A stretch of DNA of 34,919 nt, from NCBI GenBank assembly GCA_946482075.1, contig CAMLQG010000029.1, forward strand, positions 1 through 34,919, in the 5' to 3' direction. Below, piece by piece: positions 7,621 to 15,646 of this stretch (the first letter of the stretch is position 1; each line of letters opens with the position of its first letter). The notes under the pieces were generated by a model that searched no databases, was not told the origin of the DNA, and saw nothing but the letters and a program-made list of their open reading frames with translations. The position numbers and the translations under genes were made by a program. Origin of the DNA: an uncultured Erythrobacteraceae bacterium. Its GTDB lineage: Bacteria > Pseudomonadota > Alphaproteobacteria > Sphingomonadales > Sphingomonadaceae.

Positions 7621-8558
7621 GCCTGTTCTCTGAGGCGCGCAGCTTCGATCTGGGGGGTGATCTCCTGGGTCAGGCGGCGCGTCTGCTCCATCAGGTCGGC
7701 CGCGTCGCTCGCGATGGGAAGGACCACGAATTTTGCCGCGCCGTGATTGATATAGCGGCGCATGATGGAGACGATATGGTCGGCCGTGCCCACCGCGAAG
7801 CCTTCGGTCGTGCCTTCGCGCTCCGCCCCTTTCAGCCGCTTGGACAGGCGATCGCGGGCGGCTGCGACGGCGGGATCGCCTTCTGCGCCGATGCGGAAGG
7901 GTATGGTCGCGCCGTAGTGATCGGCATCGATAGTGCGACCGTTCTCGGCCAGTTTCGCCTTGATGGAAGCGATCGTCTCGCCCATGCGCTCGGGTGTGCT
8001 GAGCCCGCCGATCCAGCCGTCGCCCAGCATGGCCGTGCGGCGGATGGCGGCGTCGGACTCGCCCCCGATCCAGCAGGGCAGCGGCACTGGCGGGCGCGGC
8101 TGGATGCCCGCGCCGTAATAGCGATAGAATTCCCCGTCGAAGACGATCTCATCCTGGGTGAGCAGTTCGCAGACCAGCGCGATGGCTTCATTCGCACGCT
8201 TGCCGCGCGTGGCGGCATCCGTACCGGTCGCGGCCCATAGCGGATCCACGCCTGTGCCGATGCCGTATGCTGGCAGCAGCCGCCCTTCGCTAAGCGCGTG
8301 GATGGTGGAAAGCTGGCGGGCGAGCAGGACCGGCTCGCGCATCGAGACGACGAGGACGTTGGTGCCCAGTCGCAATCTCTTCGTGCGCGATGCGAGCGCG
8401 GCCAGCATCGTTAGCGGTTCCGGCGCCTGGCCGGAAGGCTGGTCCGACACCCACAGGCTGTCGATACCCCAAGCGTCGCAGGCTTCCGCCCACTGCCAGA
8501 TCTCCGCCGGTGCGAGGCCGGGGACGAGACTGTTTCCTATCCCGATGCGAATGCTCAT
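7617..8558 (-). CDS. LLM-class flavin-dependent oxidoreductase
   Basis: This 313-residue protein has the luciferase-like monooxygenase (LLM) TIM-barrel pattern: RIGIGNSLVPG at the N-terminus, SLWVSDQ near residue 35, RLRLGTNVLVVSMREPVLLARQLSTI around 62-86, and PCWIGGESDAAIRRTAMLGDGWIGG at 161-185. These resemble F420- or FMN-dependent members of the family, which oxidise or oxygenate small organic substrates. The chosen ATG (8558) gives MSIRIGIG, where family members begin; an upstream GTG at 8606 would add 16 unlikely residues. It follows the EthD gene by 215 bases and is coupled to the short gene downstream. The cofactor (F420 or FMN) cannot be settled from sequence alone, and the substrate is unknown. 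Confidence 0.9.
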   Translation of the reverse strand: MSIRIGIGNSLVPGLAPAEIWQWAEACDAWGIDSLWVSDQPSGQAPEPLTMLAALASRTKRLRLGTNVLVVSMREPVLLARQLSTIHALSEGRLLPAYGIGTGVDPLWAATGTDAATRGKRANEAIALVCELLTQDEIVFDGEFYRYYGAGIQPRPPVPLPCWIGGESDAAIRRTAMLGDGWIGGLSTPERMGETIASIKAKLAENGRTIDADHYGATIPFRIGAEGDPAVAAARDRLSKRLKGAEREGTTEGFAVGTADHIVSIMRRYINHGAAKFVVLPIASDAADLMEQTRRLTQEITPQIEAARLREQA

Positions 8559-8602
8559 GGCGCAACGATAGAATGGCGCGCCCGGCGCGGGCAAGCGCGG
8601 TT

Positions 8603-8668
8603 TCACGCCATGCGGGCGACGATCAGGTCGATCTCCGCTTGGATGGCATGCGCCAGACTCATTTCGAC
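8603..8668 (-). pseudogene. Possible C-terminal gene remnant between EthD and LLM genes
   Basis: Within the 215-base spacer a minus-strand frame reads MSLAHAIQAEIDLIVARMA and then TGA (8605-8603). It has the look of an amphipathic C-terminal helix. There is no ribosome site and upstream codons (toward about 8740) do not look convincing, so it may be the tail of a decayed gene or a chance frame. Confidence 0.2.
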
Positions 8669-8773
8669 ACTGAAATCTTCCGCGGCCCTATGAGAAATGG
8701 GCCGCACGGATGGCGGAACGCTGGCCGCATGTCCGGGCGAAGGTGGCAGGCTGACGGCGTGCGCCGCCGGTCC

Positions 8774-9178
8774 TCACGCCGGCCAGAGCTGTCTGCCTTC
8801 CGGCTCGCGCACTTCGCGTTCCATGTCGCAGCTGTGGATCATCAGCTTGGGTCGATCGATGAACTTCTCCTCGTCGGCGGCGAAGAGCTCGCCGATGCCC
8901 GGCGACATGCCGATGCGGAAGAACTCGTCCCGCTTATCCGCGCTGTCGAAAGTCAGCACGGTGATCGCGTCATAAGTGCGTTCGGCCGTGGTGATGCCTT
9001 GCGCCGCCTCGTCGATCGTGGGCAGGCGGCATTCGGGGTAGTGGCGATGATAGTCGCGCACCAGATGGCCCATATGCCTCATCGCGAGCGGGGCATGCGA
9101 ATTCTCGTAATGTTCGCGGAACTGCTCATGCGTCAGGCCCGGCTTGCGCGTGAGGAACAGGATCACCTGGACTGCCAT
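8774..9178 (-). CDS. EthD-domain protein
   Basis: This 134-residue protein is a dimeric ferredoxin-like (dimeric alpha/beta barrel) fold. The EthD signature is clear: an N-terminal strand VQVILFLTRKPGLTHEQFREHY followed by ENSHAPLAM (about residues 25-33). The conserved HxxxHAPL-type block is where related proteins bind or rearrange small substrates. EthD proteins accompany P450 or flavin enzymes in ether and aromatic degradation, so pairing with the LLM gene downstream is consistent with a catabolic role. The start ATG at 9178 follows GGGAGAGAGACG. It is divergent from the LysR gene, 162 bases away, which is the usual arrangement for a LysR regulator and its target. Confidence 0.88.
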   Translation of the reverse strand: MAVQVILFLTRKPGLTHEQFREHYENSHAPLAMRHMGHLVRDYHRHYPECRLPTIDEAAQGITTAERTYDAITVLTFDSADKRDEFFRIGMSPGIGELFAADEEKFIDRPKLMIHSCDMEREVREPEGRQLWPA

Positions 9179-9340
9179 CGTCTCTCTCCCGATCTGGTTT
9201 TGTGCGGAGCCTAGGCTTGTGGACCGTCATGGCAACCGGGCGGAGCGATCATTTCCGATTCCGGCAAAAACCGCCTTCCAAAGCTGCATCGTCCGTCACA
9301 GGTTGCGGGTAGGGCATTGGCGGATTAAACGCGCGATTAC
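9179..9340. promoter_or_regulatory. Divergent regulatory region of EthD group and LysR gene
   Basis: These 162 bases separate the two divergent starts and should hold both promoters and the LysR binding sites. I could not pick out a clear T-N11-A box, so the assignment rests on layout only. Confidence 0.4.
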
Positions 9341-10141
9341 ATGAAGCGCACTCATCTCCCCCTCAACGCGCTGCGCGTTTTCGATGCCGCCGCGCGCCAT
9401 CTCTCCTTCACGCGTGCGGCCGACGAACTCGCCGTCACGCCGGCCGCCGTCGGCCAGCAGATCCGTGCGCTGGAAGACGTGCTCGGCGTGGTGCTGTTCC
9501 GCCGTACCAGCAAGGGGCTGGAACTGACGGAAGAGGCGGCCGCCGGCCTCGATCCGCTGCGCGAAGGCTTCCTCCATCTGGAAGACGCGGTGCAGGCGAT
9601 GCAGGCAGGCCAGGCCAGCCATCACTACACGATCGCGGCACCGCGCGATTTCTTCGGCGCGTGGCTGGGCGCGCGCCTCGCCAGCTTCCGTGCCGCCAAT
9701 CCCGAAGTGCGCTATGCCTTGCTCGACAGCGAGGAAGCGGATTTCACGGAAGCCAATCTCGATCTCGCCGTCCGGCTGGCGGAAGGTCCGGGCGATCTCG
9801 AAGGCGTGATGCTGGGCGAGGCGCTGCGCGTCTCGGTCGGCGCGGCGCAAGGTACGGTCGCGGATGCGGGGCTCGTGCGCTGGTCGGGCGACGGGCTGGG
9901 CGACGGCGAGGACACCGCGCTCACCGTTTCGGATGCGGGGCAGGCGCTGGCCGCTGCCGCTGCCGGGCTGGGTATCGCGCGCGTGCCGGCGCTTCTCGCG
10001 CAGGGCTGGATCGCCGACGGGCGCGTACAGGCGCTGAGCGAGCCGGAGCCGAGCCGCCGCGCCTATTGGCTGGTCGCCCCGATGCCGCAATGGCGGCAGA
10101 AGAAAGTGAAGGCGCTCGTCGCCCATCTTTCGGAGACCTGA
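9341..10141 (+). CDS. LysR-family transcriptional regulator, GcvA-like
   Basis: This 266-residue protein begins LPLNALRVFDAAARHLSFTRAADELAVTPAAVGQQIRALE, the N-terminal winged helix-turn-helix of LysR regulators in its GcvA-like form (recognition region residues 21-45). The remainder is a periplasmic-binding-like effector domain, although it is shorter than the usual 290-310 residues. It is transcribed away from the EthD-LLM group and probably controls it, with a small molecule from that pathway as effector (inferred). The ATG at 9341 lacks a strong Shine-Dalgarno, which is common for weakly expressed regulators. Confidence 0.92.
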   Translation: MKRTHLPLNALRVFDAAARHLSFTRAADELAVTPAAVGQQIRALEDVLGVVLFRRTSKGLELTEEAAAGLDPLREGFLHLEDAVQAMQAGQASHHYTIAAPRDFFGAWLGARLASFRAANPEVRYALLDSEEADFTEANLDLAVRLAEGPGDLEGVMLGEALRVSVGAAQGTVADAGLVRWSGDGLGDGEDTALTVSDAGQALAAAAAGLGIARVPALLAQGWIADGRVQALSEPEPSRRAYWLVAPMPQWRQKKVKALVAHLSET

Positions 10142-10275
10142 GGGCTGGTCATCGGACCGTCGCCGCAGTCTTCACACGGTTCGTCGGCAGAAAAGCGGCC
10201 CTTCCGAGCTATCAGTCATTTGCGGTTCAGACTCGAAGCTTAGCGTAGGGCTCCTAACGGTCAGAGGAGTTCCCC

Positions 10276-10875
10276 ATGCGCAGATCGCGCCTCGCGCTCG
10301 CAGCCGGACTTGTGGGACTGGCAGTTGCCGGAACCGCTATGGCGGCGACCGCTGAAATGCACACCATGAATGTCGAGCTGCCGAACGGCGGCGTGGCCCA
10401 TATCAGCTATGTCGGCGACACTGCACCGCAGGTCTCCGTCGCGCCGATCAGCATGCAGGAAGCGGCCTTGGCCGATGACGAGATGTTCGCGCCCTTCGCC
10501 GAGATGGAGCGCATTTCCGCGATGATGGAACGCCAGCACCAGATGATGATGCAACGCGTCGCCCTGATGCAGCAGGCGGCGCAGCAGAACATGCAGAACG
10601 CCCTGGCATCCGGCCAGGCGCAGCAGGGCATGGTCATGACGGGCAGCCTGCCCGCCGGCAGCTCGGTCCATTACAGCTTCACGTCCTACAGTTCCGGCAA
10701 TGGCGGCTGCACCCAGAGCGTGCAGTGGAGCTCCGACGGATCGGACAAGCAGCCCCAGGTGATCCGCACCAGCAGCGGCGCCTGCGATGCCGCGCCGGCT
10801 GCGGGACAATCCTCGGTCATCGCGACATCTGCGAAGCCCGAGCAGAAATCCGAGCCGGCAGGCAAGAAGGTCTGA
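10276..10875 (+). CDS. Secreted Met/Gln-rich protein of unknown function
   Basis: The 199-residue product has a classical Sec signal peptide: basic RRSR, a hydrophobic stretch to residue 21, and a likely cut after AMA at 23. The mature part has a strand-rich N-terminal piece (MNVELPNGGVAHISYVGD), then a helical region at about 70-120 unusually rich in methionine and glutamine (METs in clusters such as QHQMMMQR). A Ser/Gly-rich segment follows with two cysteines (about 145 and 170) that could form a disulfide in the periplasm. I do not recognise a named family. Clustered Met residues can bind Cu(I) or serve as an oxidant sink, but this is speculation. The ATG follows AGAGGAG. It is monocistronic, ending in a strong intrinsic terminator. 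Confidence 0.85.
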   Translation: MRRSRLALAAGLVGLAVAGTAMAATAEMHTMNVELPNGGVAHISYVGDTAPQVSVAPISMQEAALADDEMFAPFAEMERISAMMERQHQMMMQRVALMQQAAQQNMQNALASGQAQQGMVMTGSLPAGSSVHYSFTSYSSGNGGCTQSVQWSSDGSDKQPQVIRTSSGACDAAPAAGQSSVIATSAKPEQKSEPAGKKV

Positions 10876-10961
10876 CCTCCGGCGGCGAGGGGAGGATGGG
10901 CGTCGCTCCCTCTAGCGTCCATCCTCCTTGCGCCGGCCGGCTCCAACCCCTCCTTACTTCC

Positions 10962-10992
10962 AGCGCTCCCCTCCCCCGGGGGGCGCTTTTTT
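10962..10992 (+). terminator. Intrinsic terminator after the secreted-protein gene
   Basis: AGCGC plus CCCC pairs with GGGG plus GCGCT around a short C-rich loop, and the stem runs directly into six T (10987-10992). This is a textbook rho-independent terminator about 90 bases after the stop codon. Confidence 0.85.
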
Positions 10993-11303
10993 GCGGGCCG
11001 GTTGACACTGAACAGGGGTGAAAGTCACCTTTGTGCTTCCCGCTTCGTTAAATTATAAACATTTGTATAAAAACGATTTTCTTTGAAAATCAGAACGCGG
11101 AACAGTGTGACTTTCCGCGTAGCTTCGCTTTCTCGGGAGGGGAGGGAGAGGCGCTGTTCCATCGCGCAGGGTAGATCAGATTGGCGCCGTGTAGGACAGC
11201 GGAAAGTGGGCGTGCGAAGCCATGCTGCCCCCAAGGAAGTTGGGATATATCCCCTTGGACCAAGTAGGCTCGCTGCCCCCTTTCCTATAAGGCCGGCTCT
11301 TTT

Positions 11304-11387
11304 CCGTCATGCCAGCGAAGGCTGGCATCTCGTGCCGCAGGCGATGCCCAATGCCGATGGAGACCCCAGCCTACGCTGGGGTGACGG
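11304..11387. repeat. BIME-like palindromic repeat (two REP hairpins)
   Basis: Two hairpins face each other: ATGCCAGC-GAAG-GCTGGCAT (11309-11328) and ACCCCAGC-CTAC-GCTGGGGT (11363-11382). The outer ends are CCGTCA and TGACGG, so the whole element is an inverted pair. The same architecture occurs at 29546-29628. It lies about 80 bases beyond the hyuB stop and could end or stabilise that operon's mRNA. Confidence 0.7.
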
Positions 11388-11465
11388 AGAAAAGGCGAAG
11401 CATACTTGTCCAAAGGGGACAAGCCCCAACCAAGTTCAGGGTGACGACAATAAAGGCGTGACAAT

Positions 11466-13580
11466 TCAGTCAGACGGCCTGAGCCACCGCTCCGGCACGC
11501 TGCCGAACGACACATCCTCTCCGCTCACGCGCGAATCCACCGCCAGCGCGTGGCCGGTGAGCGGATCGAGATAGGTCACGATCTCGATTTCGACCCCGGC
11601 CTTGGTGGACCGCCTTTCCACCAGTGTCGGGCAGCCATCCGTCCAGCTGCCGGGCGATCGGGCAAGGATCGCGCCACTGCGCTCGCTGATGGCGAGAGCG
11701 CCGCGCTGGACCACGCCGGGATAGAGCGGCAGTGCATCGCCTCTGTCGGGTGCCTCGATCTGCGAAGCCGGCTTGCCTGGCGGTTCGGCGCGTTGCAGCC
11801 GGTCGACGAGCAAGCTTCGTCTGCAATCCAGCGTCGCCATTTCCTCCACGGCGCGGCCCTGCATCACCACGCCGTAGACTGCCGCAGCTTCAGCGGCATC
11901 TAGCCGGTCGCACAGCATGTCGTCGAGCACTGCCGCGGGATCGCGGTCCAGCGGATCGCCAAAGCCGCCGGCGGACGACATGCGGAAGAAGAATTCCTCG
12001 CCTTGCGCGATCTCCACATGGCTTGCCTGGGCGGATACGGGCGCCACGTTGCCGGAAGGCTTGCGGATCTCGATCTCGGTCAGCGCGCCGGGAAAACCGC
12101 CGGCCATGCCCTGCGTGGGCAGGTGCTCACGAGTGGCGATCATCAGGCCGGTGAGCTTGTCCACCCCATGCGGGCGGAAGCCCATCTGCATCCCCGCGCC
12201 GGAACGATATCGGCCCGCACCGGCGGCGCCCGGGCGGAAACGCTTCTCCGTCACAAGCATGGGATACCATTCCTCGTAGATCTCGGCCGCGATCAGTTCC
12301 AGCGGAGCGTGCTTGCCATAGACGTAGAAGGTGAGGTCCGTGCCGTCATGCCCGACGGTGCCGGGCCCGCCCGATCCGCTGCCGTCGATGACCAGAAACC
12401 CGTCCGGCCGCCCGCGCCGGTCGATGAAGGACCAGGTCTGCATGCAATGGTTGCACAGCGGCATGACCGAAGCGAGATGATCGCGTGCCGGGGCCTTTTC
12501 CGACGCCGCCAGCGCGAGAACGAGCGTGGACAGCGCCACCGCCGCGGCATTGCCGCCGACATCCATGTGGGACGCGGCGTTGGGCGCGGGCGGCAGGCAG
12601 TTGAGGATCGTTCCTTCCGGACAGATCACGTCGATCCGGTCATAGATCGCATTGGCGAAGGGCAGGTCGATCGCGATCAGGTTCTGGATATGCGGCACCA
12701 GATTGGCCTTCACGATCCAGGGCTTGGAATTGATGTAGTGGCTGCATTGCGGCGGCACGCCGGTGAAGTCGAAGCTCAGCCTGCCATCCGCCACGGTCAG
12801 CGTGCAGGGCAGCTTGAACAGCTCCGTCTCCCATTCGGACCAGCCTGTGGCGCGGTACTGGCCCGGTGTCAGTTCGCGGAAGCGGCGGTCGAATTCCGCG
12901 TCCAGCAGGCGGTCCATCCCGCCCACCAGCCGGACGAAGCGGGCAGGGCCGCCCAGTTCGGCCACGAGTGTGGTCAACTTCTCGCCCGCCACATGGCAGC
13001 CTGCGATCAGCGCGCGCAGGTCCATCTCGACGAGATCGGGCACGCGGATATTGTTGCGCAGGATCTGCCAGATATCGCGCTGCTCCTCGCCCCGGCGATA
13101 GAGGCGCACGGGCGGCATGCGGATCGCTTCCTGGAAGCATTCGGTGGCGAGCGGCGAGAACGATCCGAACTGCAGCCCGCCCATGTCGATCATGTGGGCG
13201 GACGCCACCATCCAGGCGACCAGCGTGCCATCCGCGAAGACGGGCTGGGCGATCATCACGTCCTGATTGTGGATCGCGATGTTCGAATGCGGATCGTTGC
13301 CGAAGAAGACATCGCCTTCCTCGATCGCATCGTCATGCAACGCTAGGATCGCTTTCACCGCCGTGCAGGACGCGCCGAAATGGAAGCCCAGCGCGCCGCC
13401 GCCCACCAGCAGCCCGCCTTCGGCGTCCACCACCGTGCAGGTGCAGTCCTTGGCTTCGGCAACGGCCGGGCTGATCGCGGTGCGCTGGATGGCGAGCACG
13501 CCTTCCTCCGCGATGGCGTCCAGCCGGGTCCACAGCAATTGGAGAGAGATCGGATCGATCCCGTCACCCATATCGGTCAT
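11466..13580 (-). CDS. hyuB: Hydantoinase B / oxoprolinase-type subunit (HyuB-like)
   Basis: This 704-residue protein belongs to the hydantoinase B/oxoprolinase family, which also includes acetone and acetophenone carboxylase subunits. Visible family blocks are DPISLQLLWTRLDAIAEE at the N-terminus, GNDPHSNIAIHNQDVMIAQPVF (about 110-135), NAASHMDVGGNAAAV around the middle and the near-universal GGFGDPLDRDP near residue 555. Family length is usually 500-600, so the C-terminal 130 or so residues are an extension. It partners HyuA in an ATP-dependent hydrolase or carboxylase complex in the cytoplasm. The ATG at 13580 overlaps the hyuA stop (ATGA), indicating coupled translation and equimolar subunits. 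The frame stays open far upstream inside hyuA, but that part is not coding. Confidence 0.93.
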   Translation of the reverse strand: MTDMGDGIDPISLQLLWTRLDAIAEEGVLAIQRTAISPAVAEAKDCTCTVVDAEGGLLVGGGALGFHFGASCTAVKAILALHDDAIEEGDVFFGNDPHSNIAIHNQDVMIAQPVFADGTLVAWMVASAHMIDMGGLQFGSFSPLATECFQEAIRMPPVRLYRRGEEQRDIWQILRNNIRVPDLVEMDLRALIAGCHVAGEKLTTLVAELGGPARFVRLVGGMDRLLDAEFDRRFRELTPGQYRATGWSEWETELFKLPCTLTVADGRLSFDFTGVPPQCSHYINSKPWIVKANLVPHIQNLIAIDLPFANAIYDRIDVICPEGTILNCLPPAPNAASHMDVGGNAAAVALSTLVLALAASEKAPARDHLASVMPLCNHCMQTWSFIDRRGRPDGFLVIDGSGSGGPGTVGHDGTDLTFYVYGKHAPLELIAAEIYEEWYPMLVTEKRFRPGAAGAGRYRSGAGMQMGFRPHGVDKLTGLMIATREHLPTQGMAGGFPGALTEIEIRKPSGNVAPVSAQASHVEIAQGEEFFFRMSSAGGFGDPLDRDPAAVLDDMLCDRLDAAEAAAVYGVVMQGRAVEEMATLDCRRSLLVDRLQRAEPPGKPASQIEAPDRGDALPLYPGVVQRGALAISERSGAILARSPGSWTDGCPTLVERRSTKAGVEIEIVTYLDPLTGHALAVDSRVSGEDVSFGSVPERWLRPSD

Positions 13581-15646
13581 CCGTCGATCTCCAGCAGAAG
13601 GGACATGTTCTCGTCCACCCGAGCGCGCGAGTCCGGCGGAATCCAGATCGTCGTGTCGCTCGCATCGAGCAGCGCCGGCCCGGTGACGGTGCGGCCGAAG
13701 GCCAGCGTCTCGGGCGCGATCACCGCGACATCGGTGCGCGCGCCGTCGCGCTCCAGCCGCACGGCGCGGGTCCCCTGCGGCTGCACCGTGCCGTCGCTCG
13801 TCACGCGGTCCGCACGGTTGAAGCCGGCCTTGGCCGTCTCCCCGATGCCGACTGCACGCAGCAGGGTGACTTCCACTTCCATCCCCGCCATCAGCGCGCC
13901 CTTGCCGTAGCGCTTGCCATATTCGGCGAGGAAGCTCGTCACCACACCGTCCAGACTGCCCCCGGCGATATCGTCGTCGGACAGGGCGATGCTCAGCTCC
14001 CAGCGCTGGCGCATGAAGCGGATATCGGCTTCGAACTGGATGTGGCGGCGTTCGGGCGGAATGCCGTCCGCCGCGAGATCGGCTTCGAGCTCGGCGGAAA
14101 GCTCGGCAAACGCCTCCTGCAGCGCGCCCGCCGCTTCGTTCGCCGGCAGGCCCACCGCGCGCACGCGTTCGCGCCTGATGTTCGATGCCGCCGCCCCGAA
14201 GGCGGAGAAGACGGAGGCGAATTCGGGGAAGATCACGATCCGGGCGCCGATCGCCTGCGCTATGTCGGCCGCGAAGAGCCCGCCGCAGCCGCCATAGCTG
14301 ACGACGGCATTGTCCGCCGGGTCCAGCCCGCGTTCGACCAGCCGCGCCTTGACGGCCTTGACCATGTCGGCCAGCGCGATGGCGCGAATGCCCCAGGCGA
14401 CCTGTTCGGCATCGAGCCCGGTGCCTTCGCCCAAGTTCTCGCAGGCAGCTTGCGCTGCCGGGAGATCCAGCGGCATCGCGCCGCCCAGGAAACGCGCCCC
14501 GTCGATATAGCCGCCGACCAGCAGCGAATCCGTGACGGTCGGCTGTGTGCCGCCGCGCCCGTAGCAGGCCGGCCCGGGGTAGGCGCCGGCCGATTTCGGC
14601 CCCACGCGCATGATCCCCAGCGCGTCGCGCCAGGCGATCGAACCGCCGCCCGCGCCGATGGAATCGACGTCGATCAGGCTGAGCGCGGTCCACACGCCCA
14701 TCACTTCGCCCCGCACCTTGCGCAGCGGTTCGCCATTCATGATCACCGCGATGTCGAGCGTGGTGCCGCCCATGTCGCAACTGATCGCGTTTTCATATCC
14801 GCTGCGCGCCGCGATCATCGCCGCCGCCGTCACGCCGGCTGCCGGGCCGGACTGGGCGAGGCCGATCGGCATGCGATGCGCTTCGCCGGCCGAGATCGAT
14901 CCGCCGGCCGAATGCATCAGCAGGATCGGTACGGGCAGGCCGCGCGCGGCAAGCTCGTCCTGCAGCGCATCCACCCCGCGCAGCGCGCCCGATGTATAGG
15001 CGTTGAGAAGAGCAAGGGTGGAGCGTTCATATTCCCGGCTCTGCGGCAACAGCGCCGCGCCGGAGGAGAGCTTGAGCGTGGGGAAGGCGCGGGCGATGGC
15101 GGCTACCGCCGCATCTTCGTGCGCGGGATTGCGGAAGGACCAGAGGAAGGAGATCGCGATCGCTTCCACCCCTTCATCCTCCACCAGTCGGCGGGCGGCA
15201 TCGAGCACCTCGGCGGTGTCGAGCGGGGTCAGGATATCGCCATTGCGATCGATCCGTTCGTTCACGCCGATGATGCAGCGGCGTTCCGCGATCGACCATG
15301 GCAGGCGCAGGAAGCCATTGTCGGAAACGGAGCGGCCATTCGCCGCCGGCACGCAATCCTCGAAGCCCCGCGTGGTAATGAGGCCGACTTTCGCGCCCGC
15401 GCGGGAAGCGAGCGCATTGGTGACCGCCGTGGTGCCCAGCCCGAAGCGTTCGACCGAAGGCAGCAGTGCGTCGAGCGCCAGGCCCTTGCGCTCGGCCAGC
15501 AGCTCGCAGGCGGCGATCACGCCGCGCGAGATGTCATCCTGCGTGGTCAGCGCCTTGGCGCGCCAGGTCCGCCCCGCTTCGCCCAGCACCGCGTCGGTGA
15601 ACGTGCCGCCGACATCGATGCCGATGCTGACGAGGGCGTCAGACAT
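13577..15646 (-). CDS. hyuA: Hydantoinase A / oxoprolinase-type subunit (HyuA-like)
   Basis: This 689-residue protein carries the actin/hexokinase-like ATP-binding elements of the HyuA family: GIDVGGTFTDAVL at residues 9-21 (phosphate-1), SCDMGGTTLDIAV near 290 (phosphate-2) and a late glycine-rich SYGGCGGLFA. Homologues include N-methylhydantoinase A, 5-oxoprolinase N-domain and the AcxA/Apc subunits that activate ketones for carboxylation. The chosen ATG (15646) gives MSDALVSIGIDVGG; it overlaps the SDR1 stop by 8 bases. An upstream frame to 15670 would add eight residues and is less likely. It forms a coupled cassette with hyuB downstream and two SDRs upstream. I cannot tell amide hydrolysis from ketone carboxylation by sequence; no third (gamma) subunit is present nearby. 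Confidence 0.93.
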   Translation of the reverse strand: MSDALVSIGIDVGGTFTDAVLGEAGRTWRAKALTTQDDISRGVIAACELLAERKGLALDALLPSVERFGLGTTAVTNALASRAGAKVGLITTRGFEDCVPAANGRSVSDNGFLRLPWSIAERRCIIGVNERIDRNGDILTPLDTAEVLDAARRLVEDEGVEAIAISFLWSFRNPAHEDAAVAAIARAFPTLKLSSGAALLPQSREYERSTLALLNAYTSGALRGVDALQDELAARGLPVPILLMHSAGGSISAGEAHRMPIGLAQSGPAAGVTAAAMIAARSGYENAISCDMGGTTLDIAVIMNGEPLRKVRGEVMGVWTALSLIDVDSIGAGGGSIAWRDALGIMRVGPKSAGAYPGPACYGRGGTQPTVTDSLLVGGYIDGARFLGGAMPLDLPAAQAACENLGEGTGLDAEQVAWGIRAIALADMVKAVKARLVERGLDPADNAVVSYGGCGGLFAADIAQAIGARIVIFPEFASVFSAFGAAASNIRRERVRAVGLPANEAAGALQEAFAELSAELEADLAADGIPPERRHIQFEADIRFMRQRWELSIALSDDDIAGGSLDGVVTSFLAEYGKRYGKGALMAGMEVEVTLLRAVGIGETAKAGFNRADRVTSDGTVQPQGTRAVRLERDGARTDVAVIAPETLAFGRTVTGPALLDASDTTIWIPPDSRARVDENMSLLLEIDG

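Larger units (their letters stand above)
10876..11465. other. 590-base gene-free region between convergent genes
   Basis: It separates the secreted-protein gene (plus) and hyuB-like gene (minus). It holds an inverted repeat GGAGGATGG / CCATCCTCC (10891-10899 / 10919-10927), the intrinsic terminator at 10962-10992, and an AT-rich island (about 11047-11091) with a GATTTTC-TTT-GAAAATC hairpin (11075-11091). An ACGCGGAA / TTCCGCGT stem (11095-11120) and a BIME-like repeat at 11304-11387 follow. No convincing ORF was found. The motif GAAAGTCAC (11024-11032) recurs inverted as GTGACTTTC (11106-11114). Confidence 0.55.

Noticed and set aside
11083..11574. A 163-codon plus-strand frame through the spacer before hyuB.
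   Set aside because: It crosses the palindromic repeat and the 3' end of hyuB, and lacks a ribosome site.
13581..14780. The hyuB frame stays open for another 400 codons upstream, giving a possible 1104-residue protein.
   Set aside because: This part lies inside hyuA in another frame, is arginine- and glycine-rich without family similarity, and the homologous start of HyuB is at 13580.
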